NCBI RefSeq assembly: GCF_014898055.3
Contig: NW_023601754.1
Coordinates: 47,609,013 to 47,673,012 of the forward strand
Source of the DNA: Talpa occidentalis
Taxonomy: Eukaryota > Chordata > Mammalia > Eulipotyphla > Talpidae
Reading direction: 5' to 3'
Length of the DNA stretch: 64,000 nt
Shown here in pieces: positions 1 to 10,273 of this stretch. Both the position numbers and the translations under genes were made by a program. The notes beneath the pieces were generated by a model. The model was not told where the DNA came from, searched no databases, and saw nothing but the letters and a program-made list of their open reading frames with translations. Within the stretch, counting starts at the first letter, position 1. Each line of letters begins with the position of its first letter.

Positions 1-324
1 TTAAAATATTGTTAAATTTATGTTAAAATGTGACTAATGTTAAAGTGTTATCTGAAAAGCATGCCTATCCTGGGAATCGTGCAGAGGTTAAGGAGGACAT
101 TTGGGCTGGAGAATCTGGGGGTGAAGTGGGGGACCCTAGATTGGGTGGAAGGTGGCAGCTGGCTGTGATTCTTGGGAGAATTTGGGGTTCCAGGGGAAGA
201 GTAAATCAAGGTCTGGTGCCCAGGTGAGGGGTGGAGCGTGGGGGCTGGTGGGAGGGGAATGACTTCAGGGGAGGTGAGGGCAGCAGGGAATTGGGGTCAC
301 TCCCCCCAACTCCCTGAATCTCAC

Positions 325-370
325 CAGACCCCTCCAGGGCCAGCACCAGGCACAGGACCAGGACCCACAT
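325..370 (-). CDS. Exon 1 of a classical kallikrein gene, cut off by the window edge
   Basis: The 46-nt exon encodes a hydrophobic signal peptide ([16 protein letters not shown]). It ends in phase 1 at a good GTGAGA donor, as in all classical KLK genes. A TATA variant TTTAAA lies at 430-435, about 60 bp upstream of the ATG. Exons 2-5 should lie to the left of base 1: the intron 1 of its best paralogue in this window (19152-22289) is 664 bp long, so exon 2 would begin about 340 bp outside. The promoter, exon and intron sequence are near-identical to the copies at 13 kb and 22 kb. Start codon, frame and donor are intact, so it may be functional. Whether it is the KLK1 orthologue or a lineage-specific duplicate cannot be told from exon 1. 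Confidence 0.85.
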
Positions 371-429
371 GGTGACACGGGTGTCCAGGGCGGGCGGCAG
401 CTCGGAGCCGGGAGCCTCCCTGAGGAGCC

Positions 430-435
430 TTTAAA
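430..435 (-). promoter_or_regulatory. TATA-variant box of the left-edge kallikrein
   Basis: TTTAAA reads the same on both strands. It sits 60 bp upstream of the ATG at 370 and is followed by a short GC-rich leader. The same hexamer is at the same distance in the copies at 13072-13077, 22349-22354 and 26008-26013. Confidence 0.6.
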
Positions 436-2160
436 TCCCTCAGGCCCCTGGGCCCGCCCCTGCCCAGCTGGTGCCCAAGTGTGCCCAGGCCCTGCCCCTG
501 CGGCTGAGGTGCTGGGTGGAGAGAATCAAGAGGTGGTGGGTTCACTGACCTCGGATGCCTGCACCCCAAGGGGCTGTGCCCCCTGCCCAGGGGAGCCTCA
601 AAGGCTCAGCTCCCCCTCCCTGCACTCTGGAGCCCACGCAGCCTCCGAGCTCCCGCTGCCCAGACCTTGGCCTCCGTCCAGGGGTCAGCACTCAGTCTCC
701 AGACAGTGTGGTCAGGGGGCTGCTGCCCCTCACCACTGCCCCTGCCTGAATGCAAGAAGGTGGACTTCGGGGCCTCCCAGGGTCCATTCCCAGCATTTTA
801 CAGAGTGGGTCTCGCTGGCCACGCAGGCGACACCGCGATTTTAACTGCAGCGCAATGGGGAGAGAGTGTTTGCAGGGCCGAGTCTCCTGTGCACACCCGC
901 GCCTCTGGGCTCCTCACCGCTGCCCTGGGGAGGCACGCGTCCACCTCAGCGTCCGGCCCTTCCCTGGGCCCAGGGGGCATCGAGGATGCGGCCCTGCGGG
1001 CGCTGATGCCACTTTCCCAGGGCAGAGATACCCAGATACCTCATGGGGCCGTGGCCGTGGAAGCCCCCACACATCACCCGTGGGCCTTTCACCTGCGCAG
1101 AGCCAGCCCGGGTGCCCGGGGTGGGGGGGGCTTCAGGGTATTTTCCTGACAAGTCTCGTGGGGTCATTGGTCGCTGTCATGGTGGCCGCAGCGGGCAGAG
1201 GAGACTGTGCTCAGGGACTCAGGCTCTGGCTCAAGGAGTGTGGCCGTGAGGGAAGGTCCTGGGGCAGCCCTGAGAGAAGCTTCATCTCTTGGGGTCCCGG
1301 GCAGGACCCTGAAAACCAGCTCCCCAGTCTCACCCTGTGCGGGACTGAAGCACAGCCCACAATGATCCCTCCCCTCCAGGGTGTCGCTGTGCTGGTGAAG
1401 GCAGGATTGGGGGGAATGGTGCCCTGGACAAGAAAGGACGCAGGGGGACCCCTTGCTGAAGCGAGGGTCGGCCTGAGCGCCTCTCCAGTTGGGGCAAAGG
1501 TGGGGGGTGAGGGCCCGGGGTCTGAGCAGGCTCCTGAGGGAACAGGGAGGAGCACCCAGAGGGACAGCCCGGGGAGTTTGGGTGCAGGGGGAGGCGCACA
1601 CAGGCAGGACCTACTCCAGCAGCAGGAGGGCGAGGCTTCCTGAGGGTCCCCGCGGGGTAAGGGGAGCTCCTGTGCTCGGGCCTCTCCCCTGGAAGCTCAG
1701 CTCCGGCTGCCCCGCCCCCAGCTCACCTGTGGGGCCCCAGCTGTGTGTCCAGAGCCTGAAAGCTCACGATGTTACTGATGTGCAGACACACGAGGACCCG
1801 CCCCGCTTCGGGGGCGCTGGCAGAGACCCCGGCGCTGCGCAGGGCACGCGGCGTTCCTGGGACACCGCAGCAGAGGTTCCCCCACACCCCCCAACACACA
1901 CCCCCATCCCACCCCCTGCACACCCCCACCCCTTGCACGGGCAGGCCGGGCAGGGTGCACGCTCAGGCTCAGTGGGGGTGCTGCCCCCCGCGCCCTTTGC
2001 TCCCGAGAACACGCGAGTGTCGCCCGGGCCGCCACGACGCAGCGGGGCCACGCGGTGTTTACTGTCCCGGCCGGCGAAGGCCGTCGCTGGAAACGCCATC
2101 TGTACCGTCGCGGACACAAACAAACGCCCCTAACGGCCACGCCGCTGTGACGTGGCCAGG
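436..2160. repeat. Duplicated kallikrein upstream block, copy P1
   Basis: GC-rich non-coding DNA upstream of the left-edge exon 1. Long segments recur at about 13.1-14.45 kb (P2), 22.36-23.97 kb (P3) and 26.0-27.6 kb (P4). Landmark words shared by the copies are the run around 'ctgtgtccagagcctgaaag' near 1745-1765 and 'gatgttactgatgtgcagac' near 1770. The arrangement indicates segmental duplication of a minus-strand kallikrein together with its 5' flank. No open frame here resembles a known gene. Confidence 0.7.
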
Positions 2161-2165
2161 AGGGA

Positions 2166-2276
2166 GCCCTGTTAGCGTGCGTGCGCGTGCCGTGACGCGT
2201 GCGTGCACGTGCGCGGCGGGGGTCGTGCGCGCGGCCTGCATGCGCCGTCGTGCGTGCGCGCGCACGCGCCCCTGCC
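2166..2276. repeat. Alternating purine-pyrimidine (GTGC/CGCG) tract
   Basis: About 110 bp of nearly uninterrupted alternating purine-pyrimidine sequence rich in GTGC and CGCG, of the kind that can adopt Z-DNA. A paralogous tract lies at 14450-14580 and a CpG-depleted, more decayed relative at about 17050-17150. Confidence 0.7.
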
Positions 2277-2814
2277 CTACGAGGTCCTTGAGACAGGAAA
2301 TGGCCGCCGTCCGTGTCCAGGGGCTGGCAGGGGGCGTCTGGATTTATGGGAACCATCAGACATGGCCCCCCCCCACCCCGAGATCTTCTGTCCTCTCCGC
2401 CCTGGGCCGCTGGGCCACGGGGAGACGCGGGTGAGTCCGCCGGGGGCTGCGGGGCGCCCTCGCCCTCACCTGGGCGCCCATCCGGGCATCTGCGCGGGGT
2501 GCGTGGTCCCAGCCGAGGGCTCCCGGGGAGGGGGATTTGTCTGCCTCGGTTTCCCTTATTTCACCCCTTAATTGACCCATTTCGAGTGTTCGTGGAGATA
2601 GAGAAAGGGGGGTCTCTTATGGACAGACTCGCGTGCCCGCATCTCCCGGGGAGTCTGGAATATGGGTCGTGCTGGTTCTTAGCCGCCCAGCCGCGGTGAG
2701 GACGGTCCCGGCGATGCCCCGTGTCCTGCCCACGGTGTCCTCGGTGTCCTCAGCGCCCCTCGGTGTCGGTATCGCGCCCCTCCGCGGCCCTGGCCTCTTC
2801 TTCCCACCACCCTG

Positions 2815-2962
2815 CCGTATCCAGTCGTGAGCTGGCAGGGGTCGGTGGAGACACTCGGCCTGCAGGGCTGGCCGCGCGGGGTTTGCCCAGAAGGCATGAG
2901 GCTCGGCAGTGACCCCTGCAGACCCTGGGGCCCCTGGAGTCGCCCCGCGGTGCTAGAGGAGT
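2815..2962 (-). pseudogene. Decayed KLK4-type last exon
   Basis: Read on the minus strand, this segment aligns base by base with exon 5 of the intact KLK4 (27975-28127) and with the first bases of its intron 4. It starts near 'gtatccagtcg', continues through 'gagacactcgg' and ends near 'ggagtcgcc'. Small indels and substitutions destroy the frame and no other KLK4 exon is found beside it. Together with block P1 to its left it mirrors the arrangement of block P4 plus KLK4 at 26-28 kb. It is therefore the trailing edge of a duplicated segment, not an independent gene. Confidence 0.8.
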
Positions 2963-4030
2963 GAGCGCACCCCCACCACGCAGCGGTGGAGATGTTATAG
3001 GACAGGGAGAGGGGCAGCCCAAACCCCGCAAACCTGCCTATTCTAAATGGGTTCTGCCATCCGCCGCATCAACACAAAACATAGGAGACTTTAATGGGAA
3101 GGAACTTTAATACAACTAGGAAACAATACAGGAAAGGCAAATAATCTAGTTTCTAAATGAAGCACCCAAAGTTACCCGTCCCCTCGTGGGTAAAAGTCCA
3201 TCCATATGGGAATGGCGCAGAGCAAGGCCCCAAAGCCTGCCCCAAGTCTAAAGCATCTTCCAGTGGGGACCCACAGAAAAGGGTCAGAAACTACCAGACA
3301 AGCCCGGAAGGAAAAGAGCAAAATCAACATCAAGATAAAAGCTGCCATTGTCACCTCCCCACGGGTCTCACCCACATCTGTGTCACCCAGTCCACGACCA
3401 AAAGACAAGCGCAGTTTCTTCACATGTCTCTAGGCTCCATGCGCCTCCTCCAGGTCTCCTTCTGGCTCCATCCTGCTTCCTTCCTCAGTCTCTTCTGCAG
3501 CTTCTCCTCTGCCTGCTCAGCTCCACCCTCCCTTGGGTGGGGCAGGGAACCTCCCCCTTTCCTGGGGACCACCCTGTTGCAGAGACACAGGTGGGGCGGT
3601 GGGAGCGAGACGGGTGGATAGTCCTGCGGGGTGTAGAATGAACATTTCCTCGACTGGGCTTCCGCAAACAACAAAACTGGGGCACCTGCAGCGAAACAGA
3701 CTCAGCAAGAAAATCGCACTGATGTGCCGTCTTCTGACTCCACTTGTCCTGGGCTGCACACATCCAAGAGAAGCCATTTCTCTTCACCTCCCAGATGAGC
3801 CACATGGGGAAAGTGAGGCGCAAGGAGGGAAAGCGCCCTGCCGCGCTTCCTTGCGGGGGCCTGAGCCAGGAGACAGACTCCCTGCTTTGTTTCTGGGCTT
3901 GGCTGAAGGAGATTAAATGGTGGAACCAACTTTCTCTTCCCCGGCTGAGGCCGTCCACGCCGCGCCGCCAGGGGGCGCTGTGCACTGGGACAGTCTGGCT
4001 GGGATTGAAATCTGATGTCTGGCACGGGGG
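2963..4030. other. Unassigned region with a minus-strand membrane-type ORF and paired ATTAAA signals
   Basis: No kallikrein exon is present. On the minus strand an 83-codon frame (3172-3423) contains a strongly hydrophobic stretch (MAAFILMLILLFSF near residues 26-39) and ends shortly before two ATTAAA hexamers (3090-3095 and 3106-3111). Upstream on the same strand a second frame (3517-3777) begins with an N-terminal hydrophobic segment. I do not recognise either. They could be the 3' part of an unannotated transcript or chance ORFs. Confidence 0.3.
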
Positions 4031-4165
4031 AAGGAGTGGGGGGCTGGTGTGGGGGCCTGGACTCAGGGTCTGAGGGAGCAGCTGGGGTCTGGATTCCCAG
4101 TTCCGAGGGAGAAGGGGCTGGGGGCCTGGACTCCGGGTCTGAGGGAGGAGGGTTTGGGGACAGGA
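4030..4165. repeat. MSR1-like minisatellite, short array
   Basis: About four degenerate units built on 'ggcctggactc' plus 'gggtctgagggag'. The motif resembles the 37-38 bp MSR1 minisatellite known from the human 19q13 kallikrein region. Related arrays lie at 58790-58905 and 63385-63830. Confidence 0.6.
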
Positions 4166-5280
4166 CTCAGAATTCTGGAACTCTGCCTGAGGAAGGGGTG
4201 GCTCTGGCCATGCAGGGAGGGGAGGCTGACAGTGCTCACAGCATCCCTTTGGGGTGGCCACTGCTTCGTCATCTGCCAGAGCAGGGGCTGGGACCCTGAG
4301 AGGGGTGGCCTCTAGGTGAGGGTCACCGGTGAGGGATCTCCAGACAGCACCTTAGCTGTGAGCTGCCGCACCGCCCTGGAGAGACAGACCTGCATGATCT
4401 CAAGCAGCCCCCTCCCCGCCGGGGCTCCCCACACCCTGTCTTTCCCCCTGTCCCCTCTCCGCCCCTGCCCTCTACCCAGCTCAGCCTCTGCCTCACTGTC
4501 CCCAGGTGCCCCCATCCTTGGGGTGTACGGGGAGGCGCCAAGGGTCTCCTATTTACCAGCTGACAAGGAACCGCTCAGTGTCCCGGATGCCTCAGGACCC
4601 AGGAGACTCCTGGGTGAGACAAAGGACTGTTCCTCCCGGGCCCCGTGTGTGCAGCGTCCGGCTGGCCCCCCCATCCATTGGGGGTGGCCTGGGCACCCCC
4701 TGGACTCGGTCCTGGTCCAACCTCAGGCTTAGGAGCGCCGCTGGCCGGCCTGCCTGGCCTTGGCCGGAGACAGAGACAGATACCATCTTTATTGGCCTGG
4801 ACCACAGACAGGGACCCGCTGTGCTCGCTGGCTGGGACGGTAAACAGCTCTGGTGCTGTGACAGCGGGGCCTGCTGTGCAAACATCCTTGACAGGGCGTC
4901 CGGGGATGGGCGCTCCTGCGTTTGCTGAGAAGCTGCCCCGATGGGCCGACACCGTGAGAAGTGCCTCCACCTGGCCAGCTTCTAGCCTTGTCCACAGGAC
5001 AGTCCATCTCACCCCTGGGTTAAACCCTGTCTGCTGCCCCTGGTTCACCTCTGTCCCCACCGCCCTGGCCCATGCCCCACCTGAGCCTAGTGCCCTGCCC
5101 CCTGTCTCCCTGGGGTGTCTCTTCAAGGCCAGATCAGGAGGAAGGGTTCAAGTCCCGCAGAACGTGTACCTGGAATTAGAAATCCTGGGTTTGATTAGGA
5201 AGGAGCCCAGACTCTGGGCTTCCGAAGGCAGATGAGGCTGGAGGTGACAGTGAGGCGGGGTGTGGGTTCCCAAGTCTTAG
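4166..5280. other. Intergenic, nothing recognised
   Basis: GC-rich single-copy-looking DNA. No kallikrein exon, tRNA-derived SINE or convincing splice pattern was seen on either strand. Confidence 0.4.
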
Positions 5281-5475
5281 GTCCCTGCAGAATGAGGGAG
5301 GAGGGTGAGGAGGACCCTTGGGGATGAGGAAGGAGGCCAGGAGGATCCCGAGGGATGAAGGGAGGAGAGTAAGGAAGATCCTGGGGGATGAGGGAGGAGG
5401 TGGGGTGGATCCTGGGGGATGAAAGAGGGTGGGGAAGACCCTGGGGGATGAGGGAGCAGCAGGGAGGCTCCCCTT
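5281..5475. repeat. Purine-rich minisatellite
   Basis: Five or so imperfect units of about 35 bp built around 'atcctgggggatgagggagg', all on the same strand and strongly purine-rich. Confidence 0.65.
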
Positions 5476-5630
5476 ATATGGGAATGCCTCAAGGGTCTAA
5501 GAATCCTGTTTCCTGAGGAGGTGAGGGCTGACATGGCGGTTGAGGCCCAGGTGTGAGTGGCTGGACACATCTTGGCTCTGGAAGGGCAGGTGTGGCGGCT
5601 GTGACTCTACCCTGACCGGGGGGGGGGGCA

Positions 5631-6203
5631 TGTGAAGGTACCTCACATGGGCTTGTGCTGCAGTGTTAGGGCTTCAGTTGGGTTAGTTAGGAATGTGAGA
5701 CTTAGCCACTATTCCTCCATCTTGTGTATAACCGCCATCTTGGTATTTCAAGTTTTGCTTACTCAAGACTAATTAGCCTGCAATCCAAAGAGGGTTTATG
5801 ACCCCCACCCCACTCTGGTCTTATCTCTGATGGCCAGCCACAGTGGAGCCCAGTAATGGGTCTAATTGGCCATAAAATAGAACTGAGCAATGCAGGCCAC
5901 TGATGGGGTCAAACTAGCCATAAAATAACTGTGTACCCACCACTATTAAGAAATGCACCTGTGTAATCAATGAATGATGCACCTATGTAACTAATGAATG
6001 GCTGCCGACATGATTTAATTTTTAGAAGTCTACTTGTATCCCTATAGAAGATCCCTGTCTCCTTTGTTCAGGGCTCCCGACCTCCACCGTCACATCGGTG
6101 CGTGTCGAGGGCCCGGTCTCGAGCCCGCAATAAACTCCTTTGTGCTCTTACAGCGGTTGTCTGTGTGTCCTTGGGGGCTGCACTGGTCGACGCTGGGCAC
6201 AAC
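5631..6203 (+). mobile_element. Probable solo LTR of an endogenous retrovirus
   Basis: The segment opens with TG, has an AT-rich middle with repeated 'ggccataaaata' words, carries a polyadenylation hexamer AATAAA at 6129-6134 followed by a GT-rich stretch, and ends near a CA. This is the layout of a gammaretrovirus-type LTR. No gag, pol or env frame is attached, so it is read as a solo LTR. The boundaries are approximate. Confidence 0.5.
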
Positions 6204-7230
6204 AAGGAAGAGCTGGTTTGTCTTTGTTCAGGCCCCGTGTTGCTTAGCATGGGGGGAGCTGGATGTTTTAGGCAACTCTGCTTGGATGTTTTGGGCAACT
6301 CACTCTAGCTGAGGCAGCTTCCTTCAGGGATTCCAGAGATGCTCCTTGTCTGTGTAGGGAGATGGCCACTGACTGAACAGTTCTTTCTTCCCACTTCTGG
6401 GGGCCACAGTGGTCTCCGCATCTGTCTCGTCTATATCTGGTGTTTTTCTGCCTTGTCACCTGCAAAGTGGGGGGTTAGGGATGTCATCAACCCTGAACAG
6501 GGATGGGGGGCCACGTCAGCTCTCTGGTCTTCTAAACGCCCTGGGGCTCCAGGGCCACGGGCTATGCCCCCGACCTTGCCTGAGACTTCCACACACTGCA
6601 TCTTGGGACTCCTGAGCCAGGCCCTGAGCCCCAGACCTTTATTGGAGAGGGGGCATTGACGTCAGCATGGGGGTGTTCTTCCTGACTTGGGGGCCAGTCA
6701 GCAGGGGTCTCCCCTGGGTCGTCGGGTCACAGACTGGGGCCCTGGGTGCTCAGTGTTTGGAGGACGGGGTCTTGCAGTGCAGGAGAACCAGCTCTGGGGG
6801 CCCTGGGTTTTTCTGTTTCTGGGTCGGGGGCACGAAGCATGTGGGTCTGTGGAACCACAAGATTTTATTAGGAAGGAACAGGGCTTGATAAGTAGATTCG
6901 GGGTTTGGGATGTAGGAATCAGGCAGCCTGAATTCCCAGGCTTCAGTTTCGGCGGGCCAGTTGGGGGCTGGCATCGTGGATGAGATGGTGCAGGAATCGG
7001 GGATCCTACAACCCTGGGGTGCCAGCATTTCAGGGCACACTGGGTCTTGGGGGCCAAAGGCCTGGCCGGGGTCCATGTAGTGGAAATGTGGGTGAGGGTC
7101 CTGCCCCAACCATCTCCCTCTTCCTGCTCGCCCTGGGCCTCTCCGCTCTGCCCTTCCGGGCCAGGTTCTGTGAGCTCCGGACCTCATCCAGTCTGGCTTC
7201 CTCCCCTGGGGTGGATCCGGGGGATCTAGT
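6204..7230. other. Upstream flank of the plus-strand kallikrein
   Basis: Mostly unassigned, moderately GC-rich DNA between the LTR and the kallikrein promoter. No exon was recognised. An enhancer could lie here, but nothing specific is visible. Confidence 0.3.
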
Positions 7231-7234
7231 ACCT

Positions 7235-7249
7235 GAACAGCAAAAGGTC
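7235..7249 (+). promoter_or_regulatory. Possible degenerate androgen response element
   Basis: The word GAACAGCAAAAGGT carries the left half-site and spacer of the human KLK2/KLK3 proximal androgen response element (AGAACAgcaAGTGCT), but the right half has drifted. It lies about 155 bp upstream of the expected transcription start, close to the -170 position of the human element. Androgen control is inference. Confidence 0.4.
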
Positions 7250-7368
7250 CCGGCTCTCCTTTCCCGACTCCCTCTGGGGATGGAGGTTGTCCAGCCCCCG
7301 GCAGCAGGGGCTGGGCCTGGACAGCCTCCGGGCGCCAGCTGGGCAGGGGCGGGACCGGGGACTGAGGC

Positions 7369-7375
7369 TTTTAAA
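7369..7375 (+). promoter_or_regulatory. TATA-variant box of the plus-strand kallikrein
   Basis: TTTTAAA lies 62 bp upstream of the ATG at 7431 and just downstream of a GC box (ggggcggg). The spacing matches the minus-strand copies and implies a leader of roughly 30-35 nt. Confidence 0.65.
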
Positions 7376-7430
7376 GGCTCCGTGGGAAGCTCCCGGCTCC
7401 TAGCTGGCTGCCCTGGACACTGGTGTCGCC

Positions 7431-10046
7431 ATGTGGGTGCTGGTCCTGTGCCTGGCGCTGTGCCTGGAGGGGTCTGGTGAGAGAGGGCTGGGGGTGCAGG
7501 CAGGGACACAGGTCATGTCCCTCGTGCAGCCTTGGTCCCCCGGAATCCTTCCCCTCCCATCAGACAACCAGCCGCTTCCCTCCAGCTCACAGACCCCCAG
7601 AGCTGCCTTGTGGCCCCATGTCCTGATCAGGGGGGGGTCTTGCTGTCAGCATTCGTCTCCCCATCCATCACCATCACCTCGAAATCCCAGAGACCACTGC
7701 AGGATTCCGGGCTCATCCCAAACCCCCCCCAGGCCCCAGCCCAGCCCTCGGCCCCGCGTCCCTCCGGCCTTACAGCTCGGCTCCCTTTGGCCCAACTAAC
7801 CACCCCTGACCCAGTACCCCACCCACAGGTGCTGCGCCCCCAGTACAGTCTCGGATCGTAGGGGGCTGGGAGTGCGAGAAGCACTCCCAACCCTGGCAGG
7901 CAGCCATTTACCATCATGGCATCCTGGAATGTGGGGGCGTCCTGGTGCACCCCCAGTGGGTGCTCACAGCTGCCCGCTGCATGAAGTCGTGAGTATTGGG
8001 GGGGGGCTGGGCGGGCGTCCTGGGAGCTGCGGCGCCGAGCGCAGGCCTGCGGGGTCCCTGTGGCGTAGGCTGGGCCGTCCTCGGCTCACCCTCGTCCCCC
8101 GTCTCCCCAGCCATTATCAGGTCTGGCTGGGCCGACACGACCTTCTGGAAGATGAACACACGGCCCAGTTTTTCCAGGTCACTCACCACTTCCCACACCC
8201 ACAGTTCAACAAGACCCTCCTCGAGGTCCGCTCCCGCTCCCCGGGGGAGGACTACAGCCACGACCTCATGCTGCTGCGCCTGGAGCAGCCCGCGGACCTG
8301 AGCGGTGCCGTGCAGGTTCTGGAGCTGCCCACCCAGGAGCCGCACCTGTGGAGCGCCTGCTACGTCTCCGGCTGGGGCAGCCTCCACCCAGCCGAGAGTA
8401 GGGCGGGGCGGGCTCCGGGAGGCCGGGGAGGCCGGGGTGGCCGGGGCCTGGGGTCTCGGGGGAGATCGTGGGGCCCCGGGGTCTGAGGGAGGAGGAGGCA
8501 GCGGGGCCAGGGGCCCAGAGGCGCGGCTGGCCAAGGTCACGTGGCCACTGCCTTTTCTGCAGCAGAGAAAATCCCCAACCGTCTGCACTGCGTGGACCTC
8601 GCCCTCCTGCCCACGCAGCTGTGCCAGAGCGTCTTCATGGACAAAGTGACAGACGTCATGCTGTGTGCCGGGCGCCTGAAGGGTGGCAAGGACGCCTGCA
8701 AGGTGAGGGGCCTGCACCCTCTGCGGGAGAGGGAGGCGCCCTGAAGCAGGCCGCACTGCTGTCTGCGCTCCGCTGCCGGCTCAGGCCAGCGCCCACCCCC
8801 TGCCCCCACCGCCCGCGACCTGTCCCTCACACCCCTCTCCAGAGGGCAGCCCTGTCCGCAGCAGCACATCTCAGGGAGCCCCTAGCACATGGGCTCACTG
8901 GGCGGGGGACAGACCGAACCTGTGAGCACAGCAGGGATGGTGGGAGGACAGGCAAGGCCTGGGAGTGGGTTAGGGGGGTGCCTGGGAGAAGGCTGAGGGG
9001 CACAGCGGGCAAGGGCAGAGGCAGGCGGGGCTCTATGTGGGGGGGGCAGGTAGAAAGGGGTCCGGTCTGGGGCCCCAGCAGATCCCGCTCCTCCTCTAGG
9101 AGACCCAGGGCCTGTGGGCCTTCTGAGCAGAAGCAGGACAGGGCCCGACCCTGAGCCCAGGCGCCTCTGGTCTGCGCGGGGTCAGAGTGCAGGGTGGGAT
9201 GAGGAGCGGCCCTGGGGAGCGAGGGCAGTGCTTACAGGTGGGGTGACAGGTACCAGCAACGGCAGACATTGCTGGTACCTGGCTGGGTGCCCCCGGATTT
9301 GCTCGCTGAGGGAAGGGGGCAGAGGGACAGAGAAGACTCAAAGGTGATCCTGAGTTTGGACTGAGGGTGCACAAACACACACACACAGACACACATGAAG
9401 GGCCCCCCCCCCCCACCAAGCTCCACTGGGGGCCCAGAGTCTTCTGCCTTGACTTCCCGACAACATTCTCCCAGAAGCCTGGGTCAGGCTCCCTGCACCT
9501 GCACCGCCGCAGCCTCCCTCCAGGACCCTCACCTCCCAGGAGCGCACCCCTGCCCTGGGGTCACTATCGAGTCCTGCCCTCCCCGCTCCTGGCTCTGCAG
9601 GCCCAGGGGTTACTGATCAGAGCAGACTTCCTGGAGGGGACATCTGAGCTGAGCTTGGGGCTGGGGGTTCCCCCAGGTGGATCCTGCTCCTGATCCCCAG
9701 ACTGAAGTCTGTTCCCCTTGCTCAGGGCTCAGACCCTGACCCCCATTGGGGCTCCCCGCCTTCCGGGAGTGGGGCTGCCCCCAGCCTTTCCCCAGAGCTG
9801 AGCCTGGTCTAGGAGCACAGGTGTGCAAGGGCATCCCTGGGCGAAGATTGAGACTGACCCCTTCATTCTCTGTCTCCCCCCCTTCCCTAGGGTGACTCAG
9901 GGAGTCCCCTGGTATGTGGGGGTGTGCTTCACGGTATCATGTCCTGGGGCGGCACCCCGTGTGGCAGGGAACAAGTGCCCTCCGTGTACAGCAAGTTACT
10001 GCCTCATCTCCAGTGGATCCAGAGCACCATTGCTAACTACTCCTGA
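7431..10046 (+). CDS. Classical kallikrein (KLK1/2/3 type), complete, catalytic His replaced by Arg
   Basis: Five exons with consensus splice sites and correct phases: 7431-7476, 7829-7988, 8111-8397, 8563-8702 and 9891-10046 (46+160+287+140+156 nt, 262 codons, the usual length). Residues 1-16 are a signal peptide. An Arg precedes IVGGWEC, so the zymogen can still be cleaved. D102 (SHDLMLL), D189 (KDAC) and S195 (GDSGSP) are present. The active-site motif reads TAARC instead of TAAHC at 7965-7979: the codon for His57 is CGC. Gly197 is Ser. A kallikrein loop is kept ([16 protein letters not shown]), and N-K-T is a possible glycosylation site. By family knowledge, loss of His57 abolishes peptidase activity, so a secreted non-catalytic protein is inferred. 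Orientation opposite to its neighbours and the position before KLK4 match human KLK2/KLK3. Orthology to one of them is not settled. A weak AGTAAA signal lies at 10268-10273. Confidence 0.88.
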
Positions 10047-10267
10047 ACCCCATGCCCCCCGACCCTAATTGCCATATCCCTGCACTCCTAACCCCTCTTC
10101 CACCGTGGATGCCCACATCTCCCACCCCAGACTCCATGTTCTCCCGCCCCTGACCCCATGACCCTGAGCCTCTCCTCGCCCCTACTCTGAATGGCCACGC
10201 CCCCCACCCCAGAACCCCATGCCCGCCGTCCCCTGCTTGCCCTGCCCTCCCCCACATCCTGCCCCCC

Positions 10268-10273
10268 AGTAAA
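10268..10273 (+). terminator. Candidate polyadenylation hexamer AGTAAA
   Basis: It lies 222 bp downstream of the stop of the plus-strand kallikrein and is the best hexamer variant seen there. No AATAAA occurs in the interval. Confidence 0.35.

Noticed and set aside
750..1643. 297-codon plus-strand frame in block P1
   Set aside because: The frame is not kept in the homologous blocks at 13.5, 23.3 and 27 kb, which have different indels. It is not under coding constraint.
5631..6203. Possible full endogenous provirus
   Set aside because: Only one LTR-like segment is present. No gag, pol or env frame and no second LTR is seen within several kilobases.
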